Assembly (NCBI RefSeq): GCF_003265325.1
Contig: NZ_QGNX01000004.1
Location: forward strand, 124,001-188,000
Source: Oceanibium sediminis
Lineage (GTDB): Bacteria; Pseudomonadota; Alphaproteobacteria; Rhodobacterales; Rhodobacteraceae
Direction of reading: 5' to 3'
Length of the DNA stretch: 64,000 nt
In this document: piece by piece, positions 1 to 8,344 of the stretch
Numbering within the stretch: position 1 is the stretch's first letter
Layout of the letters: each line of letters begins with the position of its first letter
The notes under the pieces: generated by a model
What the model was told of the DNA's origin: nothing
What the model saw: the letters and a program-made list of their open reading frames with translations, nothing else
Database searches by the model: none
Translations under genes and position numbers: made by a program

Positions 1-578
1 GCGGCGATGGCGAAGGAAAACGCCATCGATAGCCCGACGTAGCCCAAGTAGAGGAACGGCGGATGAAAGGCGAGGCCGGGGTCCTGAAGCAGCGGGTTCA
101 GGTCGTTGCCGTCGAAGGGCGGCGTCTCGATCCGGGTGAAGGGGTTGGACGTCAGCACCAGGAACAGCAGGAACGCCACGCCGATGCTGCCCTGCACCGA
201 CAGGACCAGGGATTTCAGCCGCAGCGGCAATCCCTTGCCCCACAGCGCCACCGCCGCGCCGAACAGGGCCAGGATCAGGATCCAGAGCAGCAAAGAGCCC
301 TCGTGATTCCCCCAGGTTCCCGAGATCTTGTAGAGCATCGGTTTCGCCGAGTGGGAGTTCGTCGCCACCAGCCAGACCGAGAAGTCCGAGGTCACGAAAG
401 CCCACATCAGCGCCCCGAAGGCCACGCAGATCAGCACCGCCTGCACGATGGACGCGGGCGCGGCGACGGCCATCCAGTTGGACCAGCCCCGCTGCGCCCC
501 GATCAAGGGCACAGCGGTCTGGACGATTGCCACCATCAGGGCGAGGATTACGGCCAGATGGCCAAGTTCTGCAGTCAT
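1..578 (-). CDS. ccmF: Cytochrome c-type biogenesis protein CcmF, N-terminal part
   Basis: Heme lyase subunit of the System I (Ccm) cytochrome c maturation machinery in the inner membrane; it passes heme from CcmE to apocytochrome c. About 192 N-terminal residues are visible and the gene runs off the left edge. The start is the ATG at 578, preceded on the minus strand by an AGGTAGGTGA-type ribosome binding site. The protein opens with a hydrophobic helix, and the conserved CcmF stretch TWGNHEGSLLLW and a later HPPFLYLGYVG stretch are both readable. The upstream gene on the same strand is a GTA-type holin, so ccmF is separated from ccmE by a two-gene lysis cassette. The reading frame is intact over the visible part. 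Confidence 0.93.
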   Translation of the reverse strand, partial: MTAELGHLAVILALMVAIVQTAVPLIGAQRGWSNWMAVAAPASIVQAVLICVAFGALMWAFVTSDFSVWLVATNSHSAKPMLYKISGTWGNHEGSLLLWILILALFGAAVALWGKGLPLRLKSLVLSVQGSIGVAFLLFLVLTSNPFTRIETPPFDGNDLNPLLQDPGLAFHPPFLYLGYVGLSMAFSFAIA

Positions 579-673
579 GTCACCTACCTTTGCGCGCAAC
601 GATAGTGCGACGGGCGGCAAGGTTCAAAGACTTGATTGTCGCGGTTCACGGAAGTCTGACCGCACACCGCCCC

Positions 674-1240
674 TCAGGGCGCGACGCCGCCCCGCGCCCG
701 CCAGTCCGCAATGGCGGCATTCGCGCCGGCGGGGGCGGAAGACCCTATCGCGGGGGCATCCGGGGCGTCCCCTTCAGCATGGTCCCCGCCTAGCCGGGGG
801 ATGCCGCGCAACGTCTCGATCCGGCGCATGGTGTCCGCCACCTCCTCCGGGGGTACACTGGCGCGGGGGCCGCGAAAGTGATGCAACTCCCGCGCCCCGA
901 AATAGAACGAGACGACCGCCCCGAGCAGCCACCACAGCGGCTCGGGCACCAGCGCAAGCCCCTGCATGCGGATCCCGAAGGAGACCGGGTCCACCATGGC
1001 GAAGGCGAACAGCGCCAGCGACCCCAGCGCCATGGCCGGGCGCGGCAGGCGGTTCAGCCCGTTGACGAGCCCGTCGAACCAGCCACCGCGCGGGGCGGCG
1101 TATTCGGCGCCGAATTGCCCCAGCGCGGCCAGTTGCTCGGCGTGATCCTGCGCCGCGCGCTTGGTGCGGTTTTCCACGAAGACCTCGGCCACGCCGGTCA
1201 CGGCGGGGGCAAGGCCCAGAAGGCGCGCGATCAGCCCCAT
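674..1240 (-). CDS. GTA-type holin (3-TM holin family)
   Basis: Probable inner-membrane holin of the family used by rhodobacterial gene transfer agents to release particles by lysis. The 188-residue protein has an amphipathic or hydrophobic N-terminus (residues 3-20), two clear membrane segments (about 70-90 and 98-120, the second containing WWLLGAVVSFYFGARE), and a polar Ala/Pro-rich C-terminus. Its start overlaps the end of the endolysin gene by 10 bp, which points to translational coupling as a lysis cassette. The main GTA structural cluster is not in this window. The family match is by recognition of length, topology and neighbour; a phage-remnant holin is the alternative. Confidence 0.8.
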   Translation of the reverse strand: MGLIARLLGLAPAVTGVAEVFVENRTKRAAQDHAEQLAALGQFGAEYAAPRGGWFDGLVNGLNRLPRPAMALGSLALFAFAMVDPVSFGIRMQGLALVPEPLWWLLGAVVSFYFGARELHHFRGPRASVPPEEVADTMRRIETLRGIPRLGGDHAEGDAPDAPAIGSSAPAGANAAIADWRARGGVAP

Positions 1241-1842
1241 GCCGCCACCCGCGCGCGATGCTGTGCCTCGCTCAGGTGGAAGCGCGCAGAAATGAACTCC
1301 TCCGCGCGCGCGATCCAGCCGCCCTTGCCGCCATCCCGGCGGCGGGCGTATTTGCGCGACGCGGGGCGGCGATCCGCCAGCGCGTAGTAGTAGTTGCGCC
1401 GCGCGATCCCGTAGGCGTCGGCCAAATGGTCCGGCGCCTTGCGCCAGGCCAGCGCCGCCGCGGCGGCGGTCCTGGGGCCGAGAACACCGTCGACGGCAAC
1501 GGGCTCTCCGAATTCGGCCAGAAGCTTCTGGAGGATACGGATCGCGTTGGCCCCGGCGTTGACATACATGTCGAACACGCTTGGTTGCAGGCGTTCGGGC
1601 AGCCGGTCGATGCCCGGCCTGGCGTAGTAGTGGGACTTGAAGATCTCCACCGCGCGGGCCGCGCTGATGCGGCGCACATCCTCGGCATCGATGTCGCCAT
1701 CCCCGTCGAGATCAAGCCCGAGGCGGCGCAGCGTGTGGATCGTCACGCCGTGATTGGTCGCCCCCCCGGGATCGTCGGGGTCGTTCACACAGCCCCCTTC
1801 GCGCGCAACAATAGCCTGCGCGATGGCATCGACGCTGAGCAT
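1231..1842 (-). CDS. GTA-type endolysin, glycoside hydrolase family 108 (N-acetylmuramidase)
   Basis: Peptidoglycan-degrading muramidase expected to act in the periplasm once the holin permeabilises the membrane. The N-terminus carries the GH108 signature REGGCVNDPDDPGGATNHG (residues 14-32) with Glu15 as the probable catalytic acid. A C-terminal peptidoglycan-binding-like segment includes VDGVLGPRT. An Asp-rich EF-hand or dockerin-like loop (residues 44-55, DLDGDGDIDAED) sits inside the catalytic domain. No signal peptide is visible, which fits holin-dependent export. The start at 1842 has a strong AGGAGGA ribosome binding site. In Rhodobacter capsulatus the GTA endolysin/holin pair is also located apart from the particle genes and depends on CtrA. 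A near-consensus CtrA site lies 60-74 bp upstream here. Confidence 0.85.
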   Translation of the reverse strand: MLSVDAIAQAIVAREGGCVNDPDDPGGATNHGVTIHTLRRLGLDLDGDGDIDAEDVRRISAARAVEIFKSHYYARPGIDRLPERLQPSVFDMYVNAGANAIRILQKLLAEFGEPVAVDGVLGPRTAAAAALAWRKAPDHLADAYGIARRNYYYALADRRPASRKYARRRDGGKGGWIARAEEFISARFHLSEAQHRARVAAWG

Positions 1843-1901
1843 CGGCCATTCCTCCTGCTGAAAAATGTCTGGAAATCAGCGAGGAGTCTGACAGATCTCG
1901 G

Positions 1902-1916
1902 CTAAGGTTTGGTTAA
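1902..1916. promoter_or_regulatory. CtrA-like box upstream of the lysis cassette
   Basis: CTAA-N7-TTAA on the plus strand (TTAA-N7-TTAG on the minus strand), one mismatch from the CtrA consensus TTAA-N7-TTAA. It lies between ccmE and the endolysin start. CtrA control of GTA lysis genes is established in Rhodobacter; its action at this site is inference. Confidence 0.5.
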
Positions 1917-1943
1917 TCGCAGAAAAATCGGTGAACGGCCTCC

Positions 1944-2381
1944 TCAGGAGCCGCTTTCCTGGTAGACGCCCTGCTCCTTCAGCGCGTCGATCACTTCCTT
2001 GGGCATGTAGGTCTCGTCATGCTTGGCCAGGACCTCGGTCGCAACGAAGACGCCGTCCTCGATCCGTCCGGTCACGACGGTGCCCTGCCCTTCGCGGAAC
2101 AGGTCCGGCAGGATGCCCTTGTAGCGTACCGGGAAATCCGCGTTGGTGTCGGTGACGATGAAGGAATGCGTCTCACCCCTTTGCCAACTGTCGGCCTTCA
2201 CGAGGCCGCCCAGGCGGAACACCTCGCCCTGGCGCGGCGGGTCCAGCGCGATGTCGCTGGGCGAGCGGAAGAATTCGAAGGCGTCGCGCCCGGCAAAGAT
2301 GACAAGGCCGGTCGCGATTGCCAGCAGCACGGCGCCGGCGGCGACCATCTGCTTGCGTCGTTTCTTCTTCAGTCCGGCCAT
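1944..2381 (-). CDS. ccmE: Heme chaperone CcmE
   Basis: Periplasmic membrane-anchored heme chaperone that binds heme covalently and hands it to CcmF. The 145-residue protein has a basic N-terminus (KKKRRKQ), one membrane anchor (about residues 11-30) and an OB-fold domain. It ends with the heme-attachment motif LAKHDETYMP, in which His121 and Tyr125 are the HxxxY pair. It starts 7 bp after argC ends and is probably co-transcribed with it. The usual downstream partner ccmF is displaced by the endolysin/holin pair. Confidence 0.97.
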   Translation of the reverse strand: MAGLKKKRRKQMVAAGAVLLAIATGLVIFAGRDAFEFFRSPSDIALDPPRQGEVFRLGGLVKADSWQRGETHSFIVTDTNADFPVRYKGILPDLFREGQGTVVTGRIEDGVFVATEVLAKHDETYMPKEVIDALKEQGVYQESGS

Positions 2382-2388
2382 GGCGCCC

Positions 2389-3426
2389 TCAGGGGAACAG
2401 CGGGGCCATCATCAGCCCCATGGTTTCAGGGAAGCCCAGCATCAGGTTGGCGTTCTGCACCGCCTGCCCGGAAGAGCCCTTGGTCAGGTTGTCGAGCGTC
2501 GAAAAGACAATCGCCCGCCCCGGACGCCGATCTGCCACGACGCCGAGGTGCACGAAGTTCGAGCCCCGCACATGGCGCGTCGCCGGGGCTTCGCCCAGGG
2601 GCAGCACGGTCAGGAAGGGCTCGTCCGCGTATGCCTCCGCCAGGGCGTTGTGGATCTGCTCCGCCTCGCCCCGCACGTAGACGGTCGCCAGTATGCCCCG
2701 GTTCTGCGGCAGCAGGTGCGGCACGAAGGTGGGGGTCACGGCCCGCCCGGCGGCAAGGGACATTTCCTGCTCGAACTCGGCGATATGGCGGTGCTTGGCG
2801 ACGTTGTAGGCGTGGTATCCCTCGGACACCTCGGCATGCAGCGTGCCTTCCTTGGGCGAGCGCCCTGCCCCGGACACGCCGGTGGCAAGGTTGATGATGA
2901 TCTCGTCAGGGTCGATTACGCCCGCCTTCAGCAGGGGCAGAACCGCGAAATTACCGGTGGCCGCGTTGCAGCCTGTACAAGCGACAAGCCGGGCGTTGGC
3001 GATGGCGTCGCGATAGAATTCGGTCAGCCCGTAGACGGCCTCCTCCTGCAGATCCAAGGCAGAATGCTCCCGTCCGTACCACTCGGCGTAAACCTTAGGG
3101 TCACGCAGCCGGAAATCGGCGGACAGGTCGACCACCTTCTTGTCGCGCGGCAGGGCCGAGATCACCTCCTGCGAGGTGGCATGCGGCAGCGCGCAGAAAT
3201 AGAGGTCCACCTCGTCGGGGTTCACGTCCTCGATCCGGCACAGTTCGGGCAGGTCGAACCCGCGCAGGTGCGGAAACACCGAGGCCATGGTCTGCCCCGC
3301 CTTGCGGTCCGCCGTCAGGGCGGTGATGCGCATGTTGGGGTGGCTGAGGATCAGTCGGACAAGCTCGGCCCCGGTGTAGCCGCTTGCCCCCAGAATCGCG
3401 ATCCGTGCCTTGCCGTTCATGGTCAT
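2389..3426 (-). CDS. argC: N-acetyl-gamma-glutamyl-phosphate reductase
   Basis: Third step of arginine biosynthesis: NADPH-dependent reduction of N-acetylglutamyl-5-phosphate to the semialdehyde. The Rossmann motif [15 protein letters not shown] is at residues 11-25. The catalytic cysteine is Cys153, in [12 protein letters not shown]. The length of 345 residues is normal. ATG codons at 3426 and 3420 are both possible; the AAGGGGTGA ribosome binding site is better spaced for 3420. It follows murI on the same strand with a 56-bp gap. Confidence 0.97.
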   Translation of the reverse strand: MTMNGKARIAILGASGYTGAELVRLILSHPNMRITALTADRKAGQTMASVFPHLRGFDLPELCRIEDVNPDEVDLYFCALPHATSQEVISALPRDKKVVDLSADFRLRDPKVYAEWYGREHSALDLQEEAVYGLTEFYRDAIANARLVACTGCNAATGNFAVLPLLKAGVIDPDEIIINLATGVSGAGRSPKEGTLHAEVSEGYHAYNVAKHRHIAEFEQEMSLAAGRAVTPTFVPHLLPQNRGILATVYVRGEAEQIHNALAEAYADEPFLTVLPLGEAPATRHVRGSNFVHLGVVADRRPGRAIVFSTLDNLTKGSSGQAVQNANLMLGFPETMGLMMAPLFP

Positions 3427-3482
3427 TCACCCCTTGGCGGGGGTATCCCCCCGATATTGCTGTCTGAGCGGGCCATACCCGA

Positions 3483-4310
3483 TCAGGGAAACAAGCGCAA
3501 TTCGACGCTGCGAAAGGCATGGTCGCGCCCGGTCAGTTTGCGCGCCGCCGCCGATACCGCGCCGCTGTCCCCTGTTGTCAGATAAGTGGTGCCGCCCGGT
3601 TCTGCAAAGCGGGGATGGCGCGACAGATAGGCGCTGAGCGCCTCGGCCACGGTCCGGCCCTGGTCGAGCAGGCGCGTTCCCTTGGGCAGCGCCGCAACGA
3701 AGGCGTCGCGCGCCAGCGGGTAGTGGGTGCAGCCAAGGACCACCGCGTCGGGCGCGGGCATGCGCGCCAGCGCGACGCCGGTACAGTCATGAACCAAGGC
3801 GCGGGCGGCGGCGCTTTCCCCCGCCTCCAGCGCGTCGACAAGGCCCGGACAGGGCGTTTCGACCAGCGTGATGCCGCTGGCGCGCAAGGAAAGCTCCCGC
3901 CCGAAGGCGCCGCTTTGCACGGTTGCCGGGGTTGCGTAGAAATGCACGCCCAGGGGGCCCACGGGCGTCGGCGCGCCCTTGTCCGCCCAGGGACGCCCGG
4001 CGATCGCCTCGATCATCGGGACCAGCACGCCGAGCACACGGCGATCGGGCGGCACCCAGTATTCCTGCATCGACCTGAGCGCGACGGCCGAGGCGGTGTT
4101 GCAGGCCATCACGACCAGCTCGCACCCCGCGTGAAACAGCGTCCCCACCCCGGCCATGGACAGGTCCACGATCTGTTGCGCGGGGCGCACCCCATAAGGC
4201 GCATGGGCGTGATCCCCGAGATAGGTGAACGCCTGTCCCGGAAAGCGGCGCTGCAAGGTATGCAGCACCGTCAGCCCGCCAAGACCACTGTCGAAAACCC
4301 CGATCGGCAC
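3483..4310 (-). CDS. murI: Glutamate racemase
   Basis: Makes D-glutamate for peptidoglycan. The 275-residue protein shows the three family motifs: GVFDSGLGG at the N-terminus with Asp7, ACNTASA with catalytic Cys70, and VLGCTHYPL with catalytic Cys194. It begins 4 bp after the end of the upstream acyltransferase gene, so the two are almost certainly co-transcribed. Confidence 0.96.
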   Translation of the reverse strand: MPIGVFDSGLGGLTVLHTLQRRFPGQAFTYLGDHAHAPYGVRPAQQIVDLSMAGVGTLFHAGCELVVMACNTASAVALRSMQEYWVPPDRRVLGVLVPMIEAIAGRPWADKGAPTPVGPLGVHFYATPATVQSGAFGRELSLRASGITLVETPCPGLVDALEAGESAAARALVHDCTGVALARMPAPDAVVLGCTHYPLARDAFVAALPKGTRLLDQGRTVAEALSAYLSRHPRFAEPGGTTYLTTGDSGAVSAAARKLTGRDHAFRSVELRLFP

Positions 4311-4314
4311 GGGA

Positions 4315-5187
4315 CTAGCGGCCTTCGTCGAAGTCGAAGCCGTAGCCCATGTCGCCCAAGGAACGCGGGCTGAGCGAATAGGTCTGCTGGCGCAGGTAGT
4401 CCATCATCGCGGCCGGGTCACGCCCATGCAGGGCCAGCATGTCGCGCGGCAGAGGCTCTCCGATGACCACCGGGACATGCGCGCCCACCCGCACCTTGAA
4501 CTCGCTGATCAGCAGCGCGAGGCGCAGGGTGGAATGCAGGTGACTGGCGATCTGGAACAGGCGGCTGTTGTGGCCGTCGAAGTACACCGGCACCACCTCG
4601 GCCCCGGACTTGGCGATCAGCCGGGCGGTGAAGCGCCGCCAGCTCGGGTCCATCGGGCGTCCGAACGGCCTTGGCGCGGTGGACACGGTGCCCCCGGGAA
4701 AGACGCCGATGCACCCGCCGTCGCCCAGGTATTGCAGCGCTGTCCTGCGGGTTTCGAGGTTCTGGCGCTGCGCTTCCCGGGTTTCGTCGAAGTTCACGGG
4801 CAGGATGACCCTGTTCAGGTCCTCAGCCTTGCGAAAGACGCTGTTGGCGAGGATCCGGAAATCGCCCCGCGCGCGGCGCAGGACATGGCCCAGCACCAGC
4901 CCGTCGAGAATACCGTAGGGGTGGTTCGCCACGACCACCAGCGGCCCGTCTTTCGGCAGGTTGTCCAGGCTTCCGGCCAGCAGGTCCAGCGTCAGGGCGT
5001 AGCGCTCCACCATCACGTCCCAGAAGTCGCGGCCGGCGCGGACTTCGTGCTCGTAGCCCTCGGCCATGCGGATGAGCTTCATCCGCCCGGTCAGGTTCTC
5101 GATCGAGCGGATGACACCGCGGCCCGCTCGGGAGCGGGCGGAACTCGCATAGCTGATTTCCCTGGCAACCCGGGCGCTCTTGCGCAT
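4315..5187 (-). CDS. Lysophospholipid acyltransferase family protein
   Basis: Membrane-associated acyltransferase, probably acylating a lysophospholipid, lyso-ornithine lipid or similar acceptor. The PlsC-type fold is recognised from NHPYGILDG (residues 88-96), VFPGGTVST (162-170) and AEVVPVYFDGHNS. The His-to-Asp spacing is HX5D instead of the classical HX4D, and FPEGTRS is replaced by FPGGTVS. Both deviations are typical of the hemolysin-like branch of the superfamily. Roseobacters use an OlsA-type enzyme for ornithine lipids and this could be one, but no olsB is adjacent. The ATG at 5187 has an AGAGGAC ribosome binding site. Confidence 0.85.
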   Translation of the reverse strand: MRKSARVAREISYASSARSRAGRGVIRSIENLTGRMKLIRMAEGYEHEVRAGRDFWDVMVERYALTLDLLAGSLDNLPKDGPLVVVANHPYGILDGLVLGHVLRRARGDFRILANSVFRKAEDLNRVILPVNFDETREAQRQNLETRRTALQYLGDGGCIGVFPGGTVSTAPRPFGRPMDPSWRRFTARLIAKSGAEVVPVYFDGHNSRLFQIASHLHSTLRLALLISEFKVRVGAHVPVVIGEPLPRDMLALHGRDPAAMMDYLRQQTYSLSPRSLGDMGYGFDFDEGR

Positions 5188-5381
5188 CTTGTGTCCTCTT
5201 GTCGCGACCGACTGCCCGGCGTCGGGGGCGAATTTAATCGCCCCCGACGGCCCTGTCCAGAACGCTGCACGGGCCCCGCTGGGTCACGACATTGTTCGCA
5301 CGGCACCCCAATCGCGCCTTGACCCGCGCGCGCACCCTGCCAATTGTCCCGCAAAAGCAGTTGAAAGGCGATCCTAGGCAT

Positions 5382-6344
5382 ATGAACGATCTGACGGCCC
5401 CCAAGGCGCCCAGCAGGATCCTGGGCAAATTCGAGCATCCCGACCTGACCGCAAAAGGCGAAGCGCGCGCCAGCGTCCCCCTGTCCCGGCTGGAGACGCT
5501 TTGGATCAACACCGGCACCCTGTGCAATATCGCCTGCCACAACTGCTACATCGAAAGCTCGCCCGAGAATGACCGCCTGGCCTACATCACGACCGATGAG
5601 GTGACGCGCTACCTCGACGAGATCGCAACCGGTGCCTGGCCCGTGACGGAGATCGGCTTCACCGGCGGCGAGCCCTTCATGAACCCCGACATCCTGGACA
5701 TGCTGGAGGCCAGCCTGTCCCGCGGTTTCGACGTCCTGGTGCTGACCAACGCGATGCGCCCGATGCAACGCAAACGGATCAAGGCCGGGTTGGCCGACCT
5801 GAACGCGCGCCATGCGGGCAAGTTGACGCTGCGCATCTCGCTCGACCATCACACCGCGGCGTTCCACGACGAGGAGCGGGGCGTGGGCGCGTTCGAGATC
5901 TCGCTCGCCGGGATGCGCTGGCTGCGCGACCGGGGCATTCGCATGACTGTTGCCGGGCGCACCATGTGGGGCGAAAGCGAGGGCGACGCGCGCGCCGGAT
6001 ACGCCGCGCTTTACGCCGCAAACAACTTCAAGATCGACGCGCAAAACCCTGTTCAAACAGTTCTTTTCCCGGAAATGGACGAACAGGCCGAAGTGCCCGA
6101 GATTACAACCGATTGCTGGCGCATCCTCGGCAAGCGCCCGGATGAGGTGATGTGCGCCTCCTCCCGCATGGTGGTCAAACGCAAGGGGGCCGAGCGCCCG
6201 GTGGTGCTGTCCTGCACGCTGCTCGCCTATGACGCGACGTTCGAGATGGGCGAAACCCTGGCCGAGGCGGACCGCCCCGTTGCCCTCAACCACCCGCATT
6301 GCGCCAAGTTCTGCGTTCTGGGCGGGGCAAGTTGCAGCGCCTGA
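5382..6344 (+). CDS. Radical SAM protein of unknown function
   Basis: Probable [4Fe-4S]/S-adenosylmethionine enzyme. Counting from the ATG at 5382, the CX3CX2C cluster motif is CNIACHNC (Cys48, Cys52, Cys55), followed by the GGEPFMNPD segment that contacts SAM. The C-terminus has further cysteines (MCASS, LSCTLL, HCAKFCVLGGASC) that could hold an auxiliary cluster, but the arrangement is not a clear SPASM domain. An in-frame upstream start at 5292 exists, but the 5382 start fits the family better. The EamA permease that follows begins inside its last codons, so the pair is translationally coupled; the substrate is unknown. Confidence 0.85.
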   Translation: MNDLTAPKAPSRILGKFEHPDLTAKGEARASVPLSRLETLWINTGTLCNIACHNCYIESSPENDRLAYITTDEVTRYLDEIATGAWPVTEIGFTGGEPFMNPDILDMLEASLSRGFDVLVLTNAMRPMQRKRIKAGLADLNARHAGKLTLRISLDHHTAAFHDEERGVGAFEISLAGMRWLRDRGIRMTVAGRTMWGESEGDARAGYAALYAANNFKIDAQNPVQTVLFPEMDEQAEVPEITTDCWRILGKRPDEVMCASSRMVVKRKGAERPVVLSCTLLAYDATFEMGETLAEADRPVALNHPHCAKFCVLGGASCSA

Positions 6345-7228
6345 GCGTTCACTGGCGCGCCATCCTGGCGCTGGTGGCGACAATCCTGATCTGGGCGTCC
6401 TTCCTCGTGGTGACGCGCGCCGCCGTGACCACACGCCTTGGCGTGACGGAGGTCGGGCTGATCCGCTACGGCGTCGGGGCGCTGCTGTTCCTGCCGGTGG
6501 CGCTGCGCCACGGCGTGATCCCGGCGATTCCGCTTTGGCAACTGATCGCACTGCCCCTGTTCGGCGGCGTCGGCTTCCTGGTCTGCCTCGGGCTGGGGCT
6601 GAAGATCGCGCCGGTGGCCGACAGCGGGGTCTTCACCCCCTCGATGCTGCCGCTCTACGTCGCCATCCTCTCGTCTCTGTTCCTGGCGGAGCGTTTCTCG
6701 CCCGGGCGCAAGATCGGCTTCGTGCTGATCGTTGTCGGGGCGCTGTCCGTCGGCGGGTGGAGCGCGCTGGGCACCGCGGAACCGGGTGTCTGGCGCGGGC
6801 ATCTGCTGTTCACCGCCGCCAGCATCTCCTGGGCGTTCTACACCGTGACCTTCCGCATCAGCGGGCTTGGCGCGGCCCATGCCAGCGCGGTTCTGTGCTT
6901 CTGGTCGGCGCTGGCCTTCGCGGGCATCGCCCTTGTGAATGGCGTAGACTTCTCGGGCATCCCCTTGGAAACCCTTGCAATTCAGGTTCTGTTCCAGGGC
7001 GTTTTGTCAGGGTTCGTTGCCACCTACACCTTCTTTTACGCGATCCGCCACCTTGGCCCTTCGCGCACGTCGGCTTTCGCGGCAATGGTACCGGTACTGG
7101 CCGCGCTCGGCGGTTGGGCGGTGCTGGGGGAGCCGATCGGCTGGATCAAGGCGGGCGGTATCCTCGTCGTCTCCGCCGGGGTCGCGCTCGCCTCAGGCGT
7201 TTTCCTGCGTGGCGAGCGCGTCGACTAG
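6332..7228 (+). CDS. DMT superfamily permease (two EamA domains)
   Basis: Inner-membrane transporter with about ten helices in two EamA repeats (roughly residues 5-130 and 145-290). I place the start at TTG 6332, preceded by GGCGGGG five bases upstream and overlapping the radical SAM stop by 13 bp; a TTG at 6299 is also open. Coupling to the radical SAM gene suggests export of a product or substrate of that enzyme, which is inference. The 3' end overlaps the convergent aroB gene by 36 bp. Confidence 0.88.
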   Translation: MQRLSVHWRAILALVATILIWASFLVVTRAAVTTRLGVTEVGLIRYGVGALLFLPVALRHGVIPAIPLWQLIALPLFGGVGFLVCLGLGLKIAPVADSGVFTPSMLPLYVAILSSLFLAERFSPGRKIGFVLIVVGALSVGGWSALGTAEPGVWRGHLLFTAASISWAFYTVTFRISGLGAAHASAVLCFWSALAFAGIALVNGVDFSGIPLETLAIQVLFQGVLSGFVATYTFFYAIRHLGPSRTSAFAAMVPVLAALGGWAVLGEPIGWIKAGGILVVSAGVALASGVFLRGERVD

Positions 7229-8344
7229 CACCGCGCGCACGGGGGCAAGATCCACGTCGCGGGCAACGAACGCCTCGCCGATCCCGCGCGCAAGGATGAA
7301 GGTGATCGCGCCGTCGCGCACCTTCTTGTCCTGGCGCATCAGGTCGATCAGCGCATCGGGTCCGGGCAAGGCGCCGGCAATGTCGCTGAGCTTCGCCTTG
7401 AGCCCCATGGCCGCCATATGCGCGAAGACGCGGCCCGGATCTTCCTGCGGGCATAGCCCGAGCCGCTGGGAAACCTCGAAAGCCAGGCCGCAGCCGATGG
7501 CCACCCCCTCGCCATGCAGCAGGCGGTCGGAATAGCCGGTCGCCGCCTCGAGCGCGTGGCAGAACGTATGCCCGAGGTTCAGCAGCGCGCGGTCCCCCTG
7601 CTCGGTCTCATCGCGGGTGACGATCGCCGCCTTCATCTCGCACGAGCGGCGCACCGCATGGCGGCGCGCGGCGGCGTCCCCGTCGCGCAGGGCGGGGCCG
7701 TTGGCTTCGAGCCAGGCGAAGAAGTCGGCATCACCCAGAAGCCCGGTCTTCATCACCTCGCCATAACCGGCAAGGAAATCGCGCCTTGGCAGCGTGTCGA
7801 GGATGCCGGTATCCGCCACCACCAGCTTCGGCTGGTAGAAAGCGCCGACCAGGTTCTTGCCCAGCGGCGAGTTGATCGCCGTCTTGCCGCCGACAGAACT
7901 GTCCACCTGCGCCAGCAGCGTCGTGGGGACCTGCACGAAACCGATGCCCCGGCGCATGATCGCGGCGGCGAATCCCGTCAGATCGCCGATCACCCCACCG
8001 CCGAGGGCGACCACGATGTCGTCACGCTCCGCGCGCATCTCAAGCAGCCATTCGACCACGTGCTGAAGCTCGGCCCAGGATTTCGTCGCCTCGCCCGGCG
8101 GCAGCGCCAGCGCCTCGACCGAGATGCCTTCCGCGGCGCAGGCGTTGCGCAACGTATCCAGGTGCAGCCCGGCGACGGTGCGGTCGGTCACGACGAACAG
8201 CCGCTGGCGATTCAGGTAGGGTGCAACTTCGGCCCCGAATCGGGCGAGCAGCCCCGCCCCGATGCGGATCGGATAGGCGCGGCCCGGCAACTCGACGCGG
8301 ACTTCCTCGATCCCGATTTCCCCGTTCTGCGTATCAGTCATCAT
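7193..8344 (-). CDS. aroB: 3-dehydroquinate synthase
   Basis: Second step of the shikimate pathway, NAD- and metal-dependent cyclisation of DAHP. Key motifs are VALGGGVIGDLTGFAA (NAD binding), QVPTTLLAQVDSSVGGKTA, GEVMKTGLL and the metal ligand region LNLGHTFCHALE plus LLHGEGVAIG. Tandem ATG codons at 8344/8341 sit behind AAAGG. The gene overlaps the end of aroK by 11 bp, an arrangement common in proteobacteria, and its 3' end runs 36 bp into the convergent permease gene. Confidence 0.97.
   Translation of the reverse strand: MMTDTQNGEIGIEEVRVELPGRAYPIRIGAGLLARFGAEVAPYLNRQRLFVVTDRTVAGLHLDTLRNACAAEGISVEALALPPGEATKSWAELQHVVEWLLEMRAERDDIVVALGGGVIGDLTGFAAAIMRRGIGFVQVPTTLLAQVDSSVGGKTAINSPLGKNLVGAFYQPKLVVADTGILDTLPRRDFLAGYGEVMKTGLLGDADFFAWLEANGPALRDGDAAARRHAVRRSCEMKAAIVTRDETEQGDRALLNLGHTFCHALEAATGYSDRLLHGEGVAIGCGLAFEVSQRLGLCPQEDPGRVFAHMAAMGLKAKLSDIAGALPGPDALIDLMRQDKKVRDGAITFILARGIGEAFVARDVDLAPVRAVLVDALATQENA

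Noticed and set aside
6299-6331. Upstream TTG start for the EamA permease
   Set aside because: The TTG at 6332 has a well-spaced GGCGGGG site, and the extra residues are unlike the family N-terminus.
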